A DNA stretch of 64,000 nucleotides from Linderina pennispora. Its lineage: Eukaryota; Kickxellomycota; Kickxellomycetes; Kickxellales; Kickxellaceae. Position 1 is the stretch's first letter, and the number at the start of each line of letters is the position of its first letter. This document shows positions 24,126 through 34,751 of this stretch, piece by piece. The position numbers and the translations under genes are program-made. Under the pieces are notes generated by a model. The model was not told where the DNA came from and did no database searches. It saw nothing but the letters and a program-made list of their open reading frames with translations. The stretch spans positions 737,101 to 801,100 of the forward strand of contig NW_024468258.1 in NCBI RefSeq assembly GCF_002104995.1. The letters are read 5' to 3'.

Positions 24126-25280
24126 ATGCCGCCTCGCAATCAAGAAACTGTCACACCCGATATCGTCCAGTACGATCCCCGGCACCCGCTCTACAACGGC
24201 AACTGGCGGCGGTCAACAAAACCTGATGTAAGAGAATTCGCCCGTGACGACTTTGACGAGCCGCACCGCAAGCGACAGAAGGCGATCCTGGCCAAGCACC
24301 CCGAGGTACGGTCGCTCTATGGCAACGAGCCGCTGACAGCCGTCATTGGGTTTGGCGCCGTTTCGATCCAGCTCCTCGCGGCCTACATGATCGGCTGCGT
24401 GTGGACCGACCTGCATTGGGCCATTGTGCTGGCTGTGGCCTACTTGCTTGGCGGAACGGTCTCTGCATTATTTGGCGTCATCATCCACGAGGCCGGCCAC
24501 AACCTGATCTTCAAGAACCCAGTCCTCAATCGCGCTACCGGACTCATGATCAACCTGCCCATGGTCGTACCTATTTCGCAGTCGTTCCGCCGGTACCACC
24601 TCGAGCACCACCAGTTCCAGGGTGTCGAGGGCATGGACCCCGACCTGCCGTTGGACGCCGAGATCCCGCTGATCCACAACAACCCGATGCTCAAGACTCT
24701 GTGGGTGATGTGCTACAGCGTCATGTATCTTGTGCGCGGCCTGGCTCTGAAGAAGCAGCCGCAGCGCTGGGAGCTGATAAACTGGGCCTTCACTATCTGC
24801 GCCGACATCGCCATTGCCCGCTTCATGTCGCTGCGCTCGCTCATGTACCTGCTGGTGTCGGTGTATTTTGGCTATGGCCTGCACCCCGGGGCCGCCCATT
24901 TCATCCAGGAGCACTACATCTTCCGTGACGGCCAGGAGACGTATTCATACTACGGCTCGGGCAATATTCTGTACCTGAACATTGGCCTGCACAACGAGCA
25001 CCACGACTTCCCACAGATCCCTTGGACCCGCATCGTCAAGCTGCGCGAGATCGCCCACGAGTTCTACGATCCGCTGTACGCCCACACATCGTGGTTCGGC
25101 GTCATCTACAACTTTATCACGTCGCCGATGCTTGGCCCCCAGGCGCGGCTGGTGCGTACCTACAAGGCCCATCGCTCGGGTCGTCTCGAATACAAGGTGC
25201 CTGTCGATGTGCCGGCCACCACTGTCGCTGCAAAGAAGGGCAGCAGCATCAGCAGCATCAACAAGAAGAAGCGGCTGTAA
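24126..25280 (+). CDS. DES1: Sphingolipid delta(4)-desaturase (dihydroceramide desaturase)
   Basis: A clean single-exon frame of 384 residues. It has the N-terminal lipid-desaturase block (YDPRHPLYNGNWRRS) and four membrane helices. All three histidine boxes of the membrane di-iron desaturases are present: HEAGH, HLEHH and NEHHD. Family reaction: insertion of the trans 4,5 double bond into dihydroceramide at the ER, using cytochrome b5 and O2. The C-terminal Lys/Ser-rich tail (KKGSSISSINKKKRL) ends in a basic patch that could act as an ER retention signal; that is inference. Confidence 0.93.
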   Translation: MPPRNQETVTPDIVQYDPRHPLYNGNWRRSTKPDVREFARDDFDEPHRKRQKAILAKHPEVRSLYGNEPLTAVIGFGAVSIQLLAAYMIGCVWTDLHWAIVLAVAYLLGGTVSALFGVIIHEAGHNLIFKNPVLNRATGLMINLPMVVPISQSFRRYHLEHHQFQGVEGMDPDLPLDAEIPLIHNNPMLKTLWVMCYSVMYLVRGLALKKQPQRWELINWAFTICADIAIARFMSLRSLMYLLVSVYFGYGLHPGAAHFIQEHYIFRDGQETYSYYGSGNILYLNIGLHNEHHDFPQIPWTRIVKLREIAHEFYDPLYAHTSWFGVIYNFITSPMLGPQARLVRTYKAHRSGRLEYKVPVDVPATTVAAKKGSSISSINKKKRL

Positions 25281-25700
25281 GCACTGCCTGTGATGCCAGC
25301 CTGCATTTGTAGAATTCTCAGAAGCCCTCATCAACTTTTTCCTTCAACTCTTTTCTCCCCTCCTTTCTGTCCTTCAATTTTATGTCGCCCTTTCCACACC
25401 AGGCTGCACAATTCTGTTCTAGGCTGATCCTTTAGCACCAATCCCAAGTGGTCCGTATGTGGCGAGTAAACTGCAATCTGGTCATGTGGTCTGGCGATTA
25501 AGCGAGCGACGTCACACCCCGCATGTCTGGGGCCACCTGCCACCAGAAGAAAAATATTCGCACCGCCGCCTGTCCTCCTCTCTGGCTTCCACGCATTTTT
25601 CTTCATTCTTTGCCCGATCGTATTATAAAGATATTACTTTTTGCCACAGATTATTCATACTAGCTCTTTTCTGTAGCCCTACCAGTGTCAATTCGCAGCA
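25281..25700. other. Short intergenic region
   Basis: 3' flank of the desaturase gene and promoter of the NMA111 gene, same strand. Nothing else is seen. Confidence 0.5.
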
Positions 25701-28700
25701 ATGGACGACGACAGTAGGTTCCAGACCCACACGCCGGTGCCGCTGAGGCAGGCGCGCCCGCCCGAGAATGCTACAGCTGACAGCGAGTTGGGCTCCAAGC
25801 GGTCGCTGTTTGCTCAGCTGATGAAGACCCCGCGCATTGGGCGGCACCGGTCGCTGGACCTTGGCGCTGTCGACAGAAGCAAGGGACTGCGGGGTCTCCA
25901 GATTCCCAATCTCTTGCGGGAGTACCAGCTGCTGCAGCAGCAGCTTATGCAGGACTTGCCCTGAGCAGGCTCTGCCGCACACTTCGCACTGGCAGTTGGT
26001 GGCCGAGAGTGCAGTCAATGCAATCGTCACCATCCGGTTCTGTCAGACAGTGGCCTTTGACACTACCAGCGCCGTGGCATCCGAGGCATCTGGATTCGTC
26101 GTCGACAAGGAGCGCGGCATTATTCTGACTAATCGTCATGTGGCCTGCGCGGGTCCGTTTGTTGGCGAGGCGGTATTCCAGAACCGGGAGCAGGTCAATG
26201 TGCACACCATTTACCGCGATCCGATTCACGACTTTGGGTTTCTCAAATATTCACCTAGTGATGTAAAGTACTACGACGTACACGAGCTGCCCTTAGATCC
26301 GAGCAGGGCCAAGTTGGGAACAGAGATCCGTATCATTGGAAATGATGCCGGCGAGGAGCTCTCCATCCTGGCTGGCCAGATATCTCGTATCGACCGTAAT
26401 GCACCCGACTTTGGCCCAATGACGTATAACGACTTCAATACCTTCTATCTGCAGGCTGCTGCCAGTTCGAGCGGCGGCAGTTCGGGCAGCCCTGTTATTG
26501 ATATTCATGGCAGCGCAATCGCCTTGCAAGCAGCTGGGCGGAACGAGGGGGCCACTGACTTCTTTTTGCCGCTTGATCGGGTCAAGCGCGCACTGGAGCT
26601 GGTGCAGGCGGGCAAACCTGTAGATCGTGGCGATATACAGGTGCAGTTTCATGTACGAGCCATTTGATTACGTGCGACGCATTGGGCTGTCGCTTGAAAC
26701 CGAGAAGCAGATACGCGAGCATGACCCAAGCGAGATTGGTATGCTAGGTCGCGGAGACAGTATTGCCCGAGGGACCCGGTGACATAGCCGGCCTGGTCAC
26801 TGGCGACGTGCTGGTCAGTATCAACGAGCGGATTGTGACAAAGTTTGCCGATCTGGATGAAATTCTGGACAACAGCATTGGCAAGCAAGTCAGGACGGTC
26901 ATTGAGCGTGACGGCGACAGAGTCGAGCATATGATTGAGGTGCAGGATGTCAACAGCATCACGCCTGACCGCTTTGTCGAGATGGGTGGTGCTGTCCTGC
27001 ACAATCTCTCCTACCAACTCGCCAGGTACTACTGCGTGCAGGCCACCGGTGTATTTGTCGCGCAGGTGTGGGGCATGCTGCCGCTGGAGGATGCAGGCGA
27101 GGGTGTGGTTATAAGATCTGTCGATGGCCATGAAACACCCACACTCGACGACTTTATCCAGGTCATACGCCGGATCCCTGACCGCACACGCGTGCCTGTT
27201 GTGTACTACTCGCTGAATGACATTCACGAAGAGTACGTGCACATTGTTGAGAACGAGCGGCCATTGGACGGATATGAACATATACACCCGCAGCGATGAC
27301 ACGGGCGTGTGGGAATGCGAGACAGTTGATCCGCCTAGCGAAGTGTGCCAGGTCGAGCAGCAAACAGCGCGATTTGCCACATCGGCTAATCCCAACTGTG
27401 CAGACTATCATTCCGTCGCTGATTCAGGTCCACTTTTACATGCCATGGATGATCAATGCATTCCCAGTATGTCGCAGGACGGGAACCGGACTGATCGTCG
27501 ATGCTGACGCGTGGGCTGGTGGCGATCAGCCGGAGCATCGTGCCGTTTGAGCTCGGCGATCTGTCGTTGACTGTAGCTGAATCGGTGACCATCCCCGCGA
27601 CGGTAAAGTACCTGCATCCGAACGCTGAATTTTGCTATTGCACAGTACGATCCCAGAACTATTGGGAAAGACGCCTGTCCGCACAGCACAGCTAGCCACC
27701 AAGGGCAACAGCGAAGGGGACCAGCTGATGCTCCATGCGTACAACGACGGCAAGGGTCTAGCATCGATTCGTGCTATGGTGTCGACGGTGGGGCCGATGA
27801 CCATCACGAAACACTCGCCGCCGCGGTTCCGCTCCATCAATGCCGACTGGTTCAAGCTCGATACCCGGGCAGCGCAAAAATACAACACAGGCGTGCTTAC
27901 CGACATGGATGGCGTCGTCAGCGGTATGTGGGTATCGTACATTGACGATATGGATGATGAGGGAACAAACAATGAGTATTTCTACGGTCTGGATGTGTGC
28001 AAGATCCTGCCTGTCCTCGAGCCTCTGCGTCGAGACGAACACCCCAAGTTGCGAACGCTGGGCGTTGAGCTGTCGACGATATCGCTGGTCGAGGCCCGCC
28101 ATCTGGGACTGGACCGGAGCTGGATTGGCCGGATTGAGGATGTCAGCCCTCATCATCGCCAGTTGCTGATGATCAGCCGCATTGTGTGCGGCAGTCGCTG
28201 TAGCGATGTGCTGAATCCTTTGGATGTGGTGCTGACAGTAGACGGCAAAGTCGCGACACAGTTTGCTGATTTTGATCGAGCATTCAGTGCCCCGAGCCTC
28301 ACATTACAGGTTCTGAGACACAAACAGGTAGTGGAGGTAGTTGCAGAGACCGACGGCGAGGATGCGTACGGATACTCGGCGCATCCTCCAGTGGTCTGGC
28401 GCAATTTTGCACGAGCCGCACACTGCCGTGCGTCAGCAGTGCCGCCAATTGCCGTCGCGCACATACGTTTCGTATAACGCATATGGATCGCCAGCATACA
28501 CTGCTGGGATGGCACCGACCTCGTTTGTCACACATGTCGAGGACATGGAGACGCCGGATCTAGACGCCTTTGTCGGATGCTGTGCGCAAGCTGTCGACGG
28601 CAAAGAGCTCGTTTGTATGTGTGCGCATTGTTGGCCTAGACAAGATCCCCTCGGTTATCAGTGTCAAGCTCAACACACACTACTGGCCGACAGTCGAACT

Positions 28701-28755
28701 GGTCAAGGACAGCAGCAGGCCGAATGGATGGAACCGCATTCACTACGACAGTTAG
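25701..28755 (+). CDS. NMA111: NMA111-type nuclear serine protease (double HtrA), many frame breaks
   Basis: The first protease domain has the triad His in TNRHVACAG, Asp in [11 protein letters not shown] and Ser in [16 protein letters not shown]-like segments follow ([19 protein letters not shown]). A second protease-like domain begins near 27400 ([20 protein letters not shown]) and shows no intact triad, as in yeast Nma111/Ynm3. The C-terminal part includes [12 protein letters not shown] and ends [10 protein letters not shown] before the stop at 28753. The frame changes at about 25960, 26652, 26746, 27300, 27420, 27510, 27640 and 28370-28590, each explicable by one extra base. Family role: HtrA-type quality-control protease in the nucleus, linked to apoptosis-like death in yeast. 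Confidence 0.85.
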
Positions 28756-28806
28756 ATACCGAAAAAATTTATACATCATGCAGGCATAACCTTTTCTTTC
28801 TCTACT

Positions 28807-29444
28807 CTAGTTCTTCTCAAAGATGAAATCGACCAGCTCCTTGTACGCCTTCTCGACATCCTCGTTGACAATCTTGACGTCGTACGCATTGGGCTGCTTG
28901 GCGAACTCGAGCTCCTTCTTGGCAGTGGCCAGGCGCTTCTGAATGCTGCTCTCGTCGTCAGTGCCACGCCCACGCAGCCGGCGCTCCAGCTCGTCCTCGC
29001 TGGGCGGCGCAACAAAAATGAAACGAGCATCCCATATCGGTCTTCTTCACCAGGGCCACGCCCTGCGTATCAATATCCAGGATGCACGTCTTGCCAGAGG
29101 TGGCGACATCCTTGACTGACTGGATCGTGGTGCCGTACATATTGCCCGAGAACTCGGCGTGCTCGATGAACTCGTTGTTGTTGACAGCAGCAATGAACTG
29201 CTCGCGGGTCAGGAAATGGTAGTCCTTGCCGTCGACCTCGCCGGTGCGCGGCTGGCGGGTGGTGTTGGACACGCTGAAGCCAAAGTCCAGACGGGTAGTC
29301 AGCGAACAGGCGCTTGAGCAGGGTGCTCTTGCCAGTGCCCGAGGGGCCATAGATCACGATCGGCTTCTTTGAAACGGTAGACATGGCGGCGGTTGCGTGT
29401 AGGCGGCGGAGCGAATTTAGGCTGTTGCGCAATGCAAAGGACAT
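28807..29444 (-). CDS. GUK1: Guanylate kinase with possible mitochondrial N-terminal extension
   Basis: The P-loop GPSGTGKST is followed by SNTTRQPRTGEVDGKDYHF, the GMP-binding signature, and by the lid and C-terminal helices (EDELERRLRGRGTDDE). Two extra bases, near 29294 and 29027, break the frame; without them the product is 211 residues. Yeast Guk1 (187 aa) aligns from the second Met (MSTVSKKPIVIYG at about 29384). The 20 upstream residues (MSFALRNSLNSLRRLHATAA) are Arg/Ser/Leu rich without acids, like a mitochondrial presequence. Reaction: GMP + ATP to GDP + ADP. The gene ends tail to tail with NMA111, 51 bp apart. Confidence 0.9.
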
Positions 29445-30113
29445 TCAAAAACAGAGGGTGTTGTGCGAAATTGGCAAAGAGATGAAGGGTCCAAGCTGGC
29501 GAAACCTGGCAAGGTCGACCAGCAAATTAAGAACTCGCGGGGCAGGGATTTAGCAGATCAGATCACTCGTGATTGATTGGCGGGTTGGAGCTTGGCTGTG
29601 ATTAGCTTGGGCAAGGAAACCAGCGCGCCTGCAGCTAAACTGACCAGAAACGCGGCGAGGCTGGCCGTTCCACCTTTTGATCACTCGCAAACCTGAGGTA
29701 TGTGAAATTTTTATATCGCGTCAAAGAGTCGGGCGATGGATACGGCAGCGGCAGAGATACTCGCATCCATGGTGGAAGATGGCGCAGCGTGGGCGTGGTG
29801 CGGGCCGTGAGGATGCTCATTTTTCCGGGCAGCGTGAATCCCTCTAATTTTGAATGCGCGGAATTTGTCATTTGCGGCCGGCCCATGCTGGAGTGCGCAC
29901 CATTTCCACCAGCGCTGCTAGTCGACAGAAGCGGCCCCTGCCCTTGGCGCGGAATGCGGTCAATAGCATGGCCCTGCAGCCTGAAGACGGGTCCGCCATC
30001 AGTGAACGTTGTATTTAGAGCAGAGAACTAACTTTTGTTGTGCACGCGCATCTGCCAATTTGCTGCTGGTGGGCAATTGTCTCCGCTTTTTGTAGTATAC
30101 GAGGATAGTAAAA
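29445..30113. promoter_or_regulatory. Divergent promoter region between guanylate kinase and uS7 genes
   Basis: 669 bp separate the minus-strand guanylate kinase start and the plus-strand ribosomal gene start. The leader of the ribosomal gene near 30050-30113 includes CTTTTTGTAG-like pyrimidine sequence. No gene was found inside. Confidence 0.4.
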
Positions 30114-30719
30114 ATGGCCTCTGTTCTTCCCGCCGAAGCTCGCTCTGAGACCCCTGGCATCCGCCTGTTCAACAAGTGGACTTTCGAGGATGTCGAGATC
30201 AAGGATATCTCCCTGACCGACTACCTGCAGATCCGCAACCCTGTGTACCTGCCCCACACCGCCGGCCGTTACGCCGCGCGCAAGTTCCGCAAGGCCCAGT
30301 GCCCCATCGTCGAGCGTCTGACCAACTCGCTCATGATGCACGGCCGCAACAACGGTAAGAAGCTGATGGCCGTCCGCATCGTCAAGCACGCGTTCGAGAT
30401 CATCAACCTGCTCACCGACCAGAACCCGATCCAGGTCCTCGTTGATGCCATCATCAACACCGGCCCGCGTGAGGACTCGACCCGCATTGGCTCCGGCGGT
30501 ACCGTCCGTCGCCAGGCCGTCGATGTGTCGCCCCTGCGCCGTGTCAACCAGTCGATCTCGCTGCTGACCACCGGTACCCGCGAGGCTTCGTTCCGCAACG
30601 TCAAGACCATCGCTGAGTGCCTCGCCGATGAGCTCATCAACGCTGCCAAGGGTTCGTCCAACTCGTACGCCATCAAGAAGAAGGACGAGCTTGAGCGTGT
30701 TGCCAAGTCCAACCGTTAA
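30114..30719 (+). CDS. RPS5: 40S ribosomal protein uS7 (S5)
   Basis: 201 residues in one clean exon. The core is unmistakable: [60 protein letters not shown] and the conserved end [14 protein letters not shown]. This is the head protein that contacts mRNA at the E site of the small subunit. Codons are strongly biased to C-ending, as expected for a highly expressed gene. It converges with the AIR-like gene, with 238 bp between stops. Confidence 0.98.
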   Translation: MASVLPAEARSETPGIRLFNKWTFEDVEIKDISLTDYLQIRNPVYLPHTAGRYAARKFRKAQCPIVERLTNSLMMHGRNNGKKLMAVRIVKHAFEIINLLTDQNPIQVLVDAIINTGPREDSTRIGSGGTVRRQAVDVSPLRRVNQSISLLTTGTREASFRNVKTIAECLADELINAAKGSSNSYAIKKKDELERVAKSNR

Positions 30720-30957
30720 GGTGTGGAGTTTGTGCGCATTCTATTTGCAAATCTTTTGGCAAACCTCATTCCTACAATTCTACATTTTGGACAGGGTTTA
30801 CAAAAATTTCGAAAACAAGTCTCTTTGTTCGAGTTTCTATCCTCATTTCTACATTTGCTGATGCGCAGCATGTATGCGTGGACATGGTTTTGTGGTGTAT
30901 ATACATGTATGTATGCGCTAAAAGGAAGGGGTGCCTCAGACACGTAAACATATGTAT

Positions 30958-32493
30958 TCAGTAATTTCTCCGGCGTCTGCGGCCCGATGAGCTGTCGTTG
31001 TCGCGGTGCGGACGCCTGAATGGGCCGCCAGGGCCAGACGACTGGCGCTGGCTGCCAGAGGGCTTCGATACGCGGTGCCCATCCCAGCGCTTATGACTGC
31101 CGCTGCTGTTGCTGCCGCCATAGCTCCGACTGTAGTCGCGATCACGGTCACGGTCACGATCGCTGCGATACGACTGCCTGCTGCTGTAGTTGCTGCTGTG
31201 GCTGTTGTAGCTACGGCGCTCGCTGCGGTTTGAGTGCGAGGTGTGGCTCGAGCTTTTGCGCGGTGGGGTGGGGCACGCGCCTGGGCAGTTGCCTGCATTG
31301 AACGCGGTGTCGTTCCAGAATGAGCTGGCGCCTCTGCATCTCGGGCGACTGCAGTCGTCGCCAAAGTGGCCCTTCAGCGCGCAGTTGTAGCAAAAGGGCG
31401 TGACCGAGTTGTACTTCTTCAGAGGCGGGTACGCGTACGTGTAGCGGCGCCAGATGGTCGGGCACTCTTCCGAATGGTGGTTCTGCGAGTAGCATCTGTG
31501 GCACGAGTACCTGGAGCCCTGGCCGCCGGACTTTAGCGGGCAGTCGGCAGCAATATGGCCGCGCATATTGCACCGGTGGCAGACAGCACCAGACAGGGTA
31601 CAGTCCTTTGACAGGTGTCCTTCCTTGCCGCAGACCATGCAGGTGATGGTGGTGCAGTCCTTGGCAATGTGTCCGGGCTTGTGGCATTTGCGGCAGATGA
31701 TTTCCTCCTCCTCAAGGAAGTAGCGGTTTCTGCCCTGGAACTCGGCCTCGTCGAGGTAGTCAAAGCTGTCGTCTGCGGTGCTCTTGGCGGCGGCGGCGGC
31801 GGCGGCGGCGGGCTCGGCATTGGATTCGTCGAGGCGCAGCAGCGTGGCGACCTGGATCAGCTTACGCTCCATCGGTTCGCCGGCCGGTGCAGACTCGTGC
31901 GGCGTTGCCTGTCCGGTCGCCGAAACGCTGTCCAGGTAATTGTCGACGGTTTCATCCTCGGTGTTGAACGCCAGGGTGGATTTCGCCGGCGATTCGTCCA
32001 TGTCGCTGTCGCTGTCAGAGTTGGTCGCTGAGCGGAATGCCGGCACTGCGGTCACTGCCAGCTGCACTATGTCGCTTGACGAGCCATTGGCAGCTGGCTT
32101 TTTCTTTTTGGAGCCGTTGGCATGAGCTTGGTATTTGCTTTCCTCGGCGTCGTCGTCGCTGTCGTCGTCGTTGTCGTGATCTGCTGCTGCCTGGCTGCTA
32201 GTATTGGCGGTGGCAGAGGCAGGGATTGCTGCTGTTTGACCGTTGGTACTAGCGGTGGTTGGTGCGGGAGCTGCAGCAGTTGCCTTTGCCTCGCTTTGGT
32301 AGTACAGGTGGCTCAAGATCTTTTCCTCGGTATCGCTGTCGATGTCTGACGAGCTACAGGCAGAGGGATCAGTAATCACGATAGGAGGCTGTATAAGCGA
32401 GGGTGTGAGACTGCTGCTAGCCTTACCTGCTCGATTCATCGACGTTGTCTCTGTATAGCTCGTCCTCATAGGAGTTGTCGAAGCCTGCGCCAA
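30958..32493 (-). CDS. Zinc-knuckle protein of the TRAMP complex, AIR1/AIR2-like
   Basis: 511 residues, clean frame. The N-terminal half is acidic, Ser rich and disordered. Five CCHC knuckles follow: CRKCHKPGHIAKDC, CMVCGKEGHLSKDC, CHRCNMRGHIAADC, CHRCYSQNHHSEEC and CYNCALKGHFGDDC. This number, spacing and the aromatic linker between knuckles four and five match yeast Air1/Air2, which bridge the poly(A) polymerase Trf4 and the RNA substrate in nuclear RNA surveillance. The C-terminal 150 residues are Ser/Arg/Asp rich with RD repeats and end RRRRNY. Confidence 0.85.
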   Translation of the reverse strand: MAQASTTPMRTSYTETTSMNRAGKASSSLTPSLIQPPIVITDPSACSSSDIDSDTEEKILSHLYYQSEAKATAAAPAPTTASTNGQTAAIPASATANTSSQAAADHDNDDDSDDDAEESKYQAHANGSKKKKPAANGSSSDIVQLAVTAVPAFRSATNSDSDSDMDESPAKSTLAFNTEDETVDNYLDSVSATGQATPHESAPAGEPMERKLIQVATLLRLDESNAEPAAAAAAAAKSTADDSFDYLDEAEFQGRNRYFLEEEEIICRKCHKPGHIAKDCTTITCMVCGKEGHLSKDCTLSGAVCHRCNMRGHIAADCPLKSGGQGSRYSCHRCYSQNHHSEECPTIWRRYTYAYPPLKKYNSVTPFCYNCALKGHFGDDCSRPRCRGASSFWNDTAFNAGNCPGACPTPPRKSSSHTSHSNRSERRSYNSHSSNYSSRQSYRSDRDRDRDRDYSRSYGGSNSSGSHKRWDGHRVSKPSGSQRQSSGPGGPFRRPHRDNDSSSGRRRRRNY

Positions 32494-32658
32494 ACATTGG
32501 TGAATTGTAAGAAATTGGAAAAAAAAAAAAAGTTTTCTTACAGAGGAGAAAATGTATGCGAGTTGGTTTTTGTTTCTTGTTGGGTTAACGCTTTTTCCTC
32601 CCAGAGTGACCAGGAAGTTGAAATTAATAGCAGGTGGATCATACCAGGAACTCGGCCA

Positions 32659-33609
32659 CTACGCTTTTGTCTCTGCTGCAACAAACTCCTCGTACTCCTT
32701 GACCAGCACGGGCCAGTAGTGCTCGCGGTCAAACTTGAAGTCCCACTCGCCGCCTGCCTCTCGCTGAAGCCGGGATTTATCAACGAACTCGTCAATGTTG
32801 ACCCACGGGCCATCTTTCCCGTCCACCTGCTTCTTGCCGTTGACATTGACAAAGGCAATTTTCGACTTTGTGACAGGGTCAATAAAGGGCGCAACGATGT
32901 GGTAGAACATCACGAACAGCGTGGGCGGGCTCAGCACAAACGCCTTGTACAGACGCTCCGGATAATGCCCCTCCAGGATATTCAGAAACTCCCTAGCGGT
33001 CGACAGCGGCACGGACTGGGACATGGAGTATTTCGAGACGTCAATGACGATTGAGATCTTGGTGACCTTGTCGGGCATGGCGCGGATCGCCTGCTCCATG
33101 GTGAATACAACCCAGCGCAGCTGCTCATTTGCGTCCTTGGTGTTTTGGCGGTGGGGGAACATGTACAGGATCGGGTGCCCCTGGTTATCGAACCCGTTCA
33201 GGTACTGCTTGCCGACAGACCCCTCGAGCTCCATGTCCTCGGGCGTGATAGCGTGCGGCCGGTACGTGCACCGCCACTCGAGCGTCGCCCGCAGCTTCTT
33301 TGCTGCCAGCTCGCCATTGCCCTTGTTGGCGCGCACATACATGAGCATGCGCTGCTCGTCCAGCCATTTCTCTGCGTTGAAGCGCGCCCGCCCGTCGGAC
33401 GGCTCCTCCGGAAGATCGGCCAGAAGCGCGGTGCGCTGGGACTTGATGTTGTCCAGCGCAGTTTGCTCTGTGGACGTTGGCGCGGGCAGTGTGTCGAGGC
33501 CGGTTAGGGATGCGGGCGCGCGGAAGCACGGTGTGGTGTCGTAGTCGGTGGTGTCCGGGGTTTCGGCGGCCGGCGCGCGGCCGAGGAGGCCTGAGAAGAA
33601 TCCAGCCAT
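32659..33609 (-). CDS. SEC14-like CRAL-TRIO lipid transfer protein
   Basis: 316 residues from the ATG at 33609 (MAGFFSGLLGR); a longer upstream frame is leader. A CRAL-TRIO N-terminal helical part (FNAEKWLDEQRMLMYVRANKG) precedes the lipid-binding fold, with the hallmark strand and helix VTKISIVIDVSKYS and the gate region HYPERLYKAFVLSPPTLF. Closest in style to fungal phosphatidylinositol transfer proteins of the Sfh/CRAL-TRIO group. The ligand is not told by sequence. The gene lies 165 bp downstream of the AIR-like start, same strand, and is divergent from the isochorismatase gene. Confidence 0.88.
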   Translation of the reverse strand: MAGFFSGLLGRAPAAETPDTTDYDTTPCFRAPASLTGLDTLPAPTSTEQTALDNIKSQRTALLADLPEEPSDGRARFNAEKWLDEQRMLMYVRANKGNGELAAKKLRATLEWRCTYRPHAITPEDMELEGSVGKQYLNGFDNQGHPILYMFPHRQNTKDANEQLRWVVFTMEQAIRAMPDKVTKISIVIDVSKYSMSQSVPLSTAREFLNILEGHYPERLYKAFVLSPPTLFVMFYHIVAPFIDPVTKSKIAFVNVNGKKQVDGKDGPWVNIDEFVDKSRLQREAGGEWDFKFDREHYWPVLVKEYEEFVAAETKA

Positions 33610-33992
33610 GGTGTAGATGTGCTTAGCGAAAGACAAGGAGTGGATGGAGAGGGGAGCTGAGGTGGAGTTTTTTGTGGGTGGCACCAGTCTGGCAAGGCGT
33701 TGTGCGGCAGCTCTTGAGGGACTGCTTGCCTAGTGTTTTTGCCTGTTGCCAAATCGGGGCTGGGTGGGCCGGGTTGTTGGCGGGTTTTCCGGAATTGCCG
33801 ATCGGTCCTCTGGCAGAAGCCTGGCTGATCAAGCAATCGCGGAGCTGATCTGAAATTCGCCGCAGCTGACGTGCTTTCCTGTGCACGGAAATCCACCTAC
33901 ATGTACAAAGCTCACACGCCTCCTGCCAGCTCGTCACTGCACATCTTTCTTTCCAGAGATAAAACGACTTTCCTTTATTCTCACACTGAACA
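33610..33992. promoter_or_regulatory. Divergent promoter, SEC14-like and isochorismatase genes
   Basis: 383 bp shared between a minus-strand and a plus-strand start. No gene inside. A pyrimidine-rich leader (TCTTTCTTTCC) precedes the plus-strand start. Confidence 0.4.
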
Positions 33993-34628
33993 ATGGCTGC
34001 CACTACTACCCGCACCGTCTCGCGCAACCTCGGCCGGCTGAACGCCAAAACCACGGCGTTCTTCCTCTGCGACATCCAAGAGAAGTTCCGCCCCGGCATC
34101 CACGCCTTCGCCTCAGTGGTGCAGGTCGCACAGAAGCTGTCCAAGGCGATCCCAGATCCTCGAGGTCCCGCTGATTGTCACCGAGCAGTACCCGAAGGGC
34201 CTGGGCCATACGGCGCCAGAAATCGACATCTCACACGCGTCCCTGGTAGATGCCAAGACCAAGTTCTCGATGGTGACGGAGGCTGTTGCGCAGAAGCTGC
34301 GCGAGCTGGACACCAGGAGCGTGGTGCTATATGGAATCGAGTCGCATGTGTGCGTGATGCAGACGTGCCTGGAGCTGCTTGATAACGACTACGATGTGCA
34401 TGTCGTGGCAGATGGCGTGTCGTCGATGAACGCGACCGGAAATCGACATTGCCCTGGCCCGTATGGCGCATGCAGGCGCGCACGTCGTCAGCTCGGAGTC
34501 GGTGCTGTTCCAGCTGACGTTTCGACTCCAAGGACCCCAAGTTCAAGCAAATTAGCAACCTCGTCAAGGAGTTCCAGGCGGCGGCCAAGACCAACGAGCT
34601 GCTGCACAGGAAGAGGGCGTCGCTCTAA
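33993..34628 (+). CDS. Isochorismatase-like hydrolase (ISOC1/2 type), three insertions
   Basis: The catalytic triad of cysteine hydrolases of this fold is visible: Asp in FFLCDIQEKFRPG, Lys in VTEQYPKGLGHT and Cys in GIESHVCVMQT. Single extra bases near 34156, 34439 and 34520 break the frame; without them there are 211 codons, a normal length for ISOC-domain proteins of the YcaC/ISOC1 group. The end is NELLHRKRASL. Natural substrates of eukaryotic ISOC1/2 are poorly known. Cytosolic or mitochondrial location is possible; the N-terminus has Arg and Thr but no clear presequence. Confidence 0.85.
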
Positions 34629-34751
34629 TAAGACTGTTGTTTTTCTCTGCTTTCTTTCTCGGTATCAATGGACCCTTTGCAATTATCAGGCGGCAATGGG
34701 GAATGCCTTCAAATCAAGTATGTAACAAAGCGAGTATATAGAAAGGGTGGC

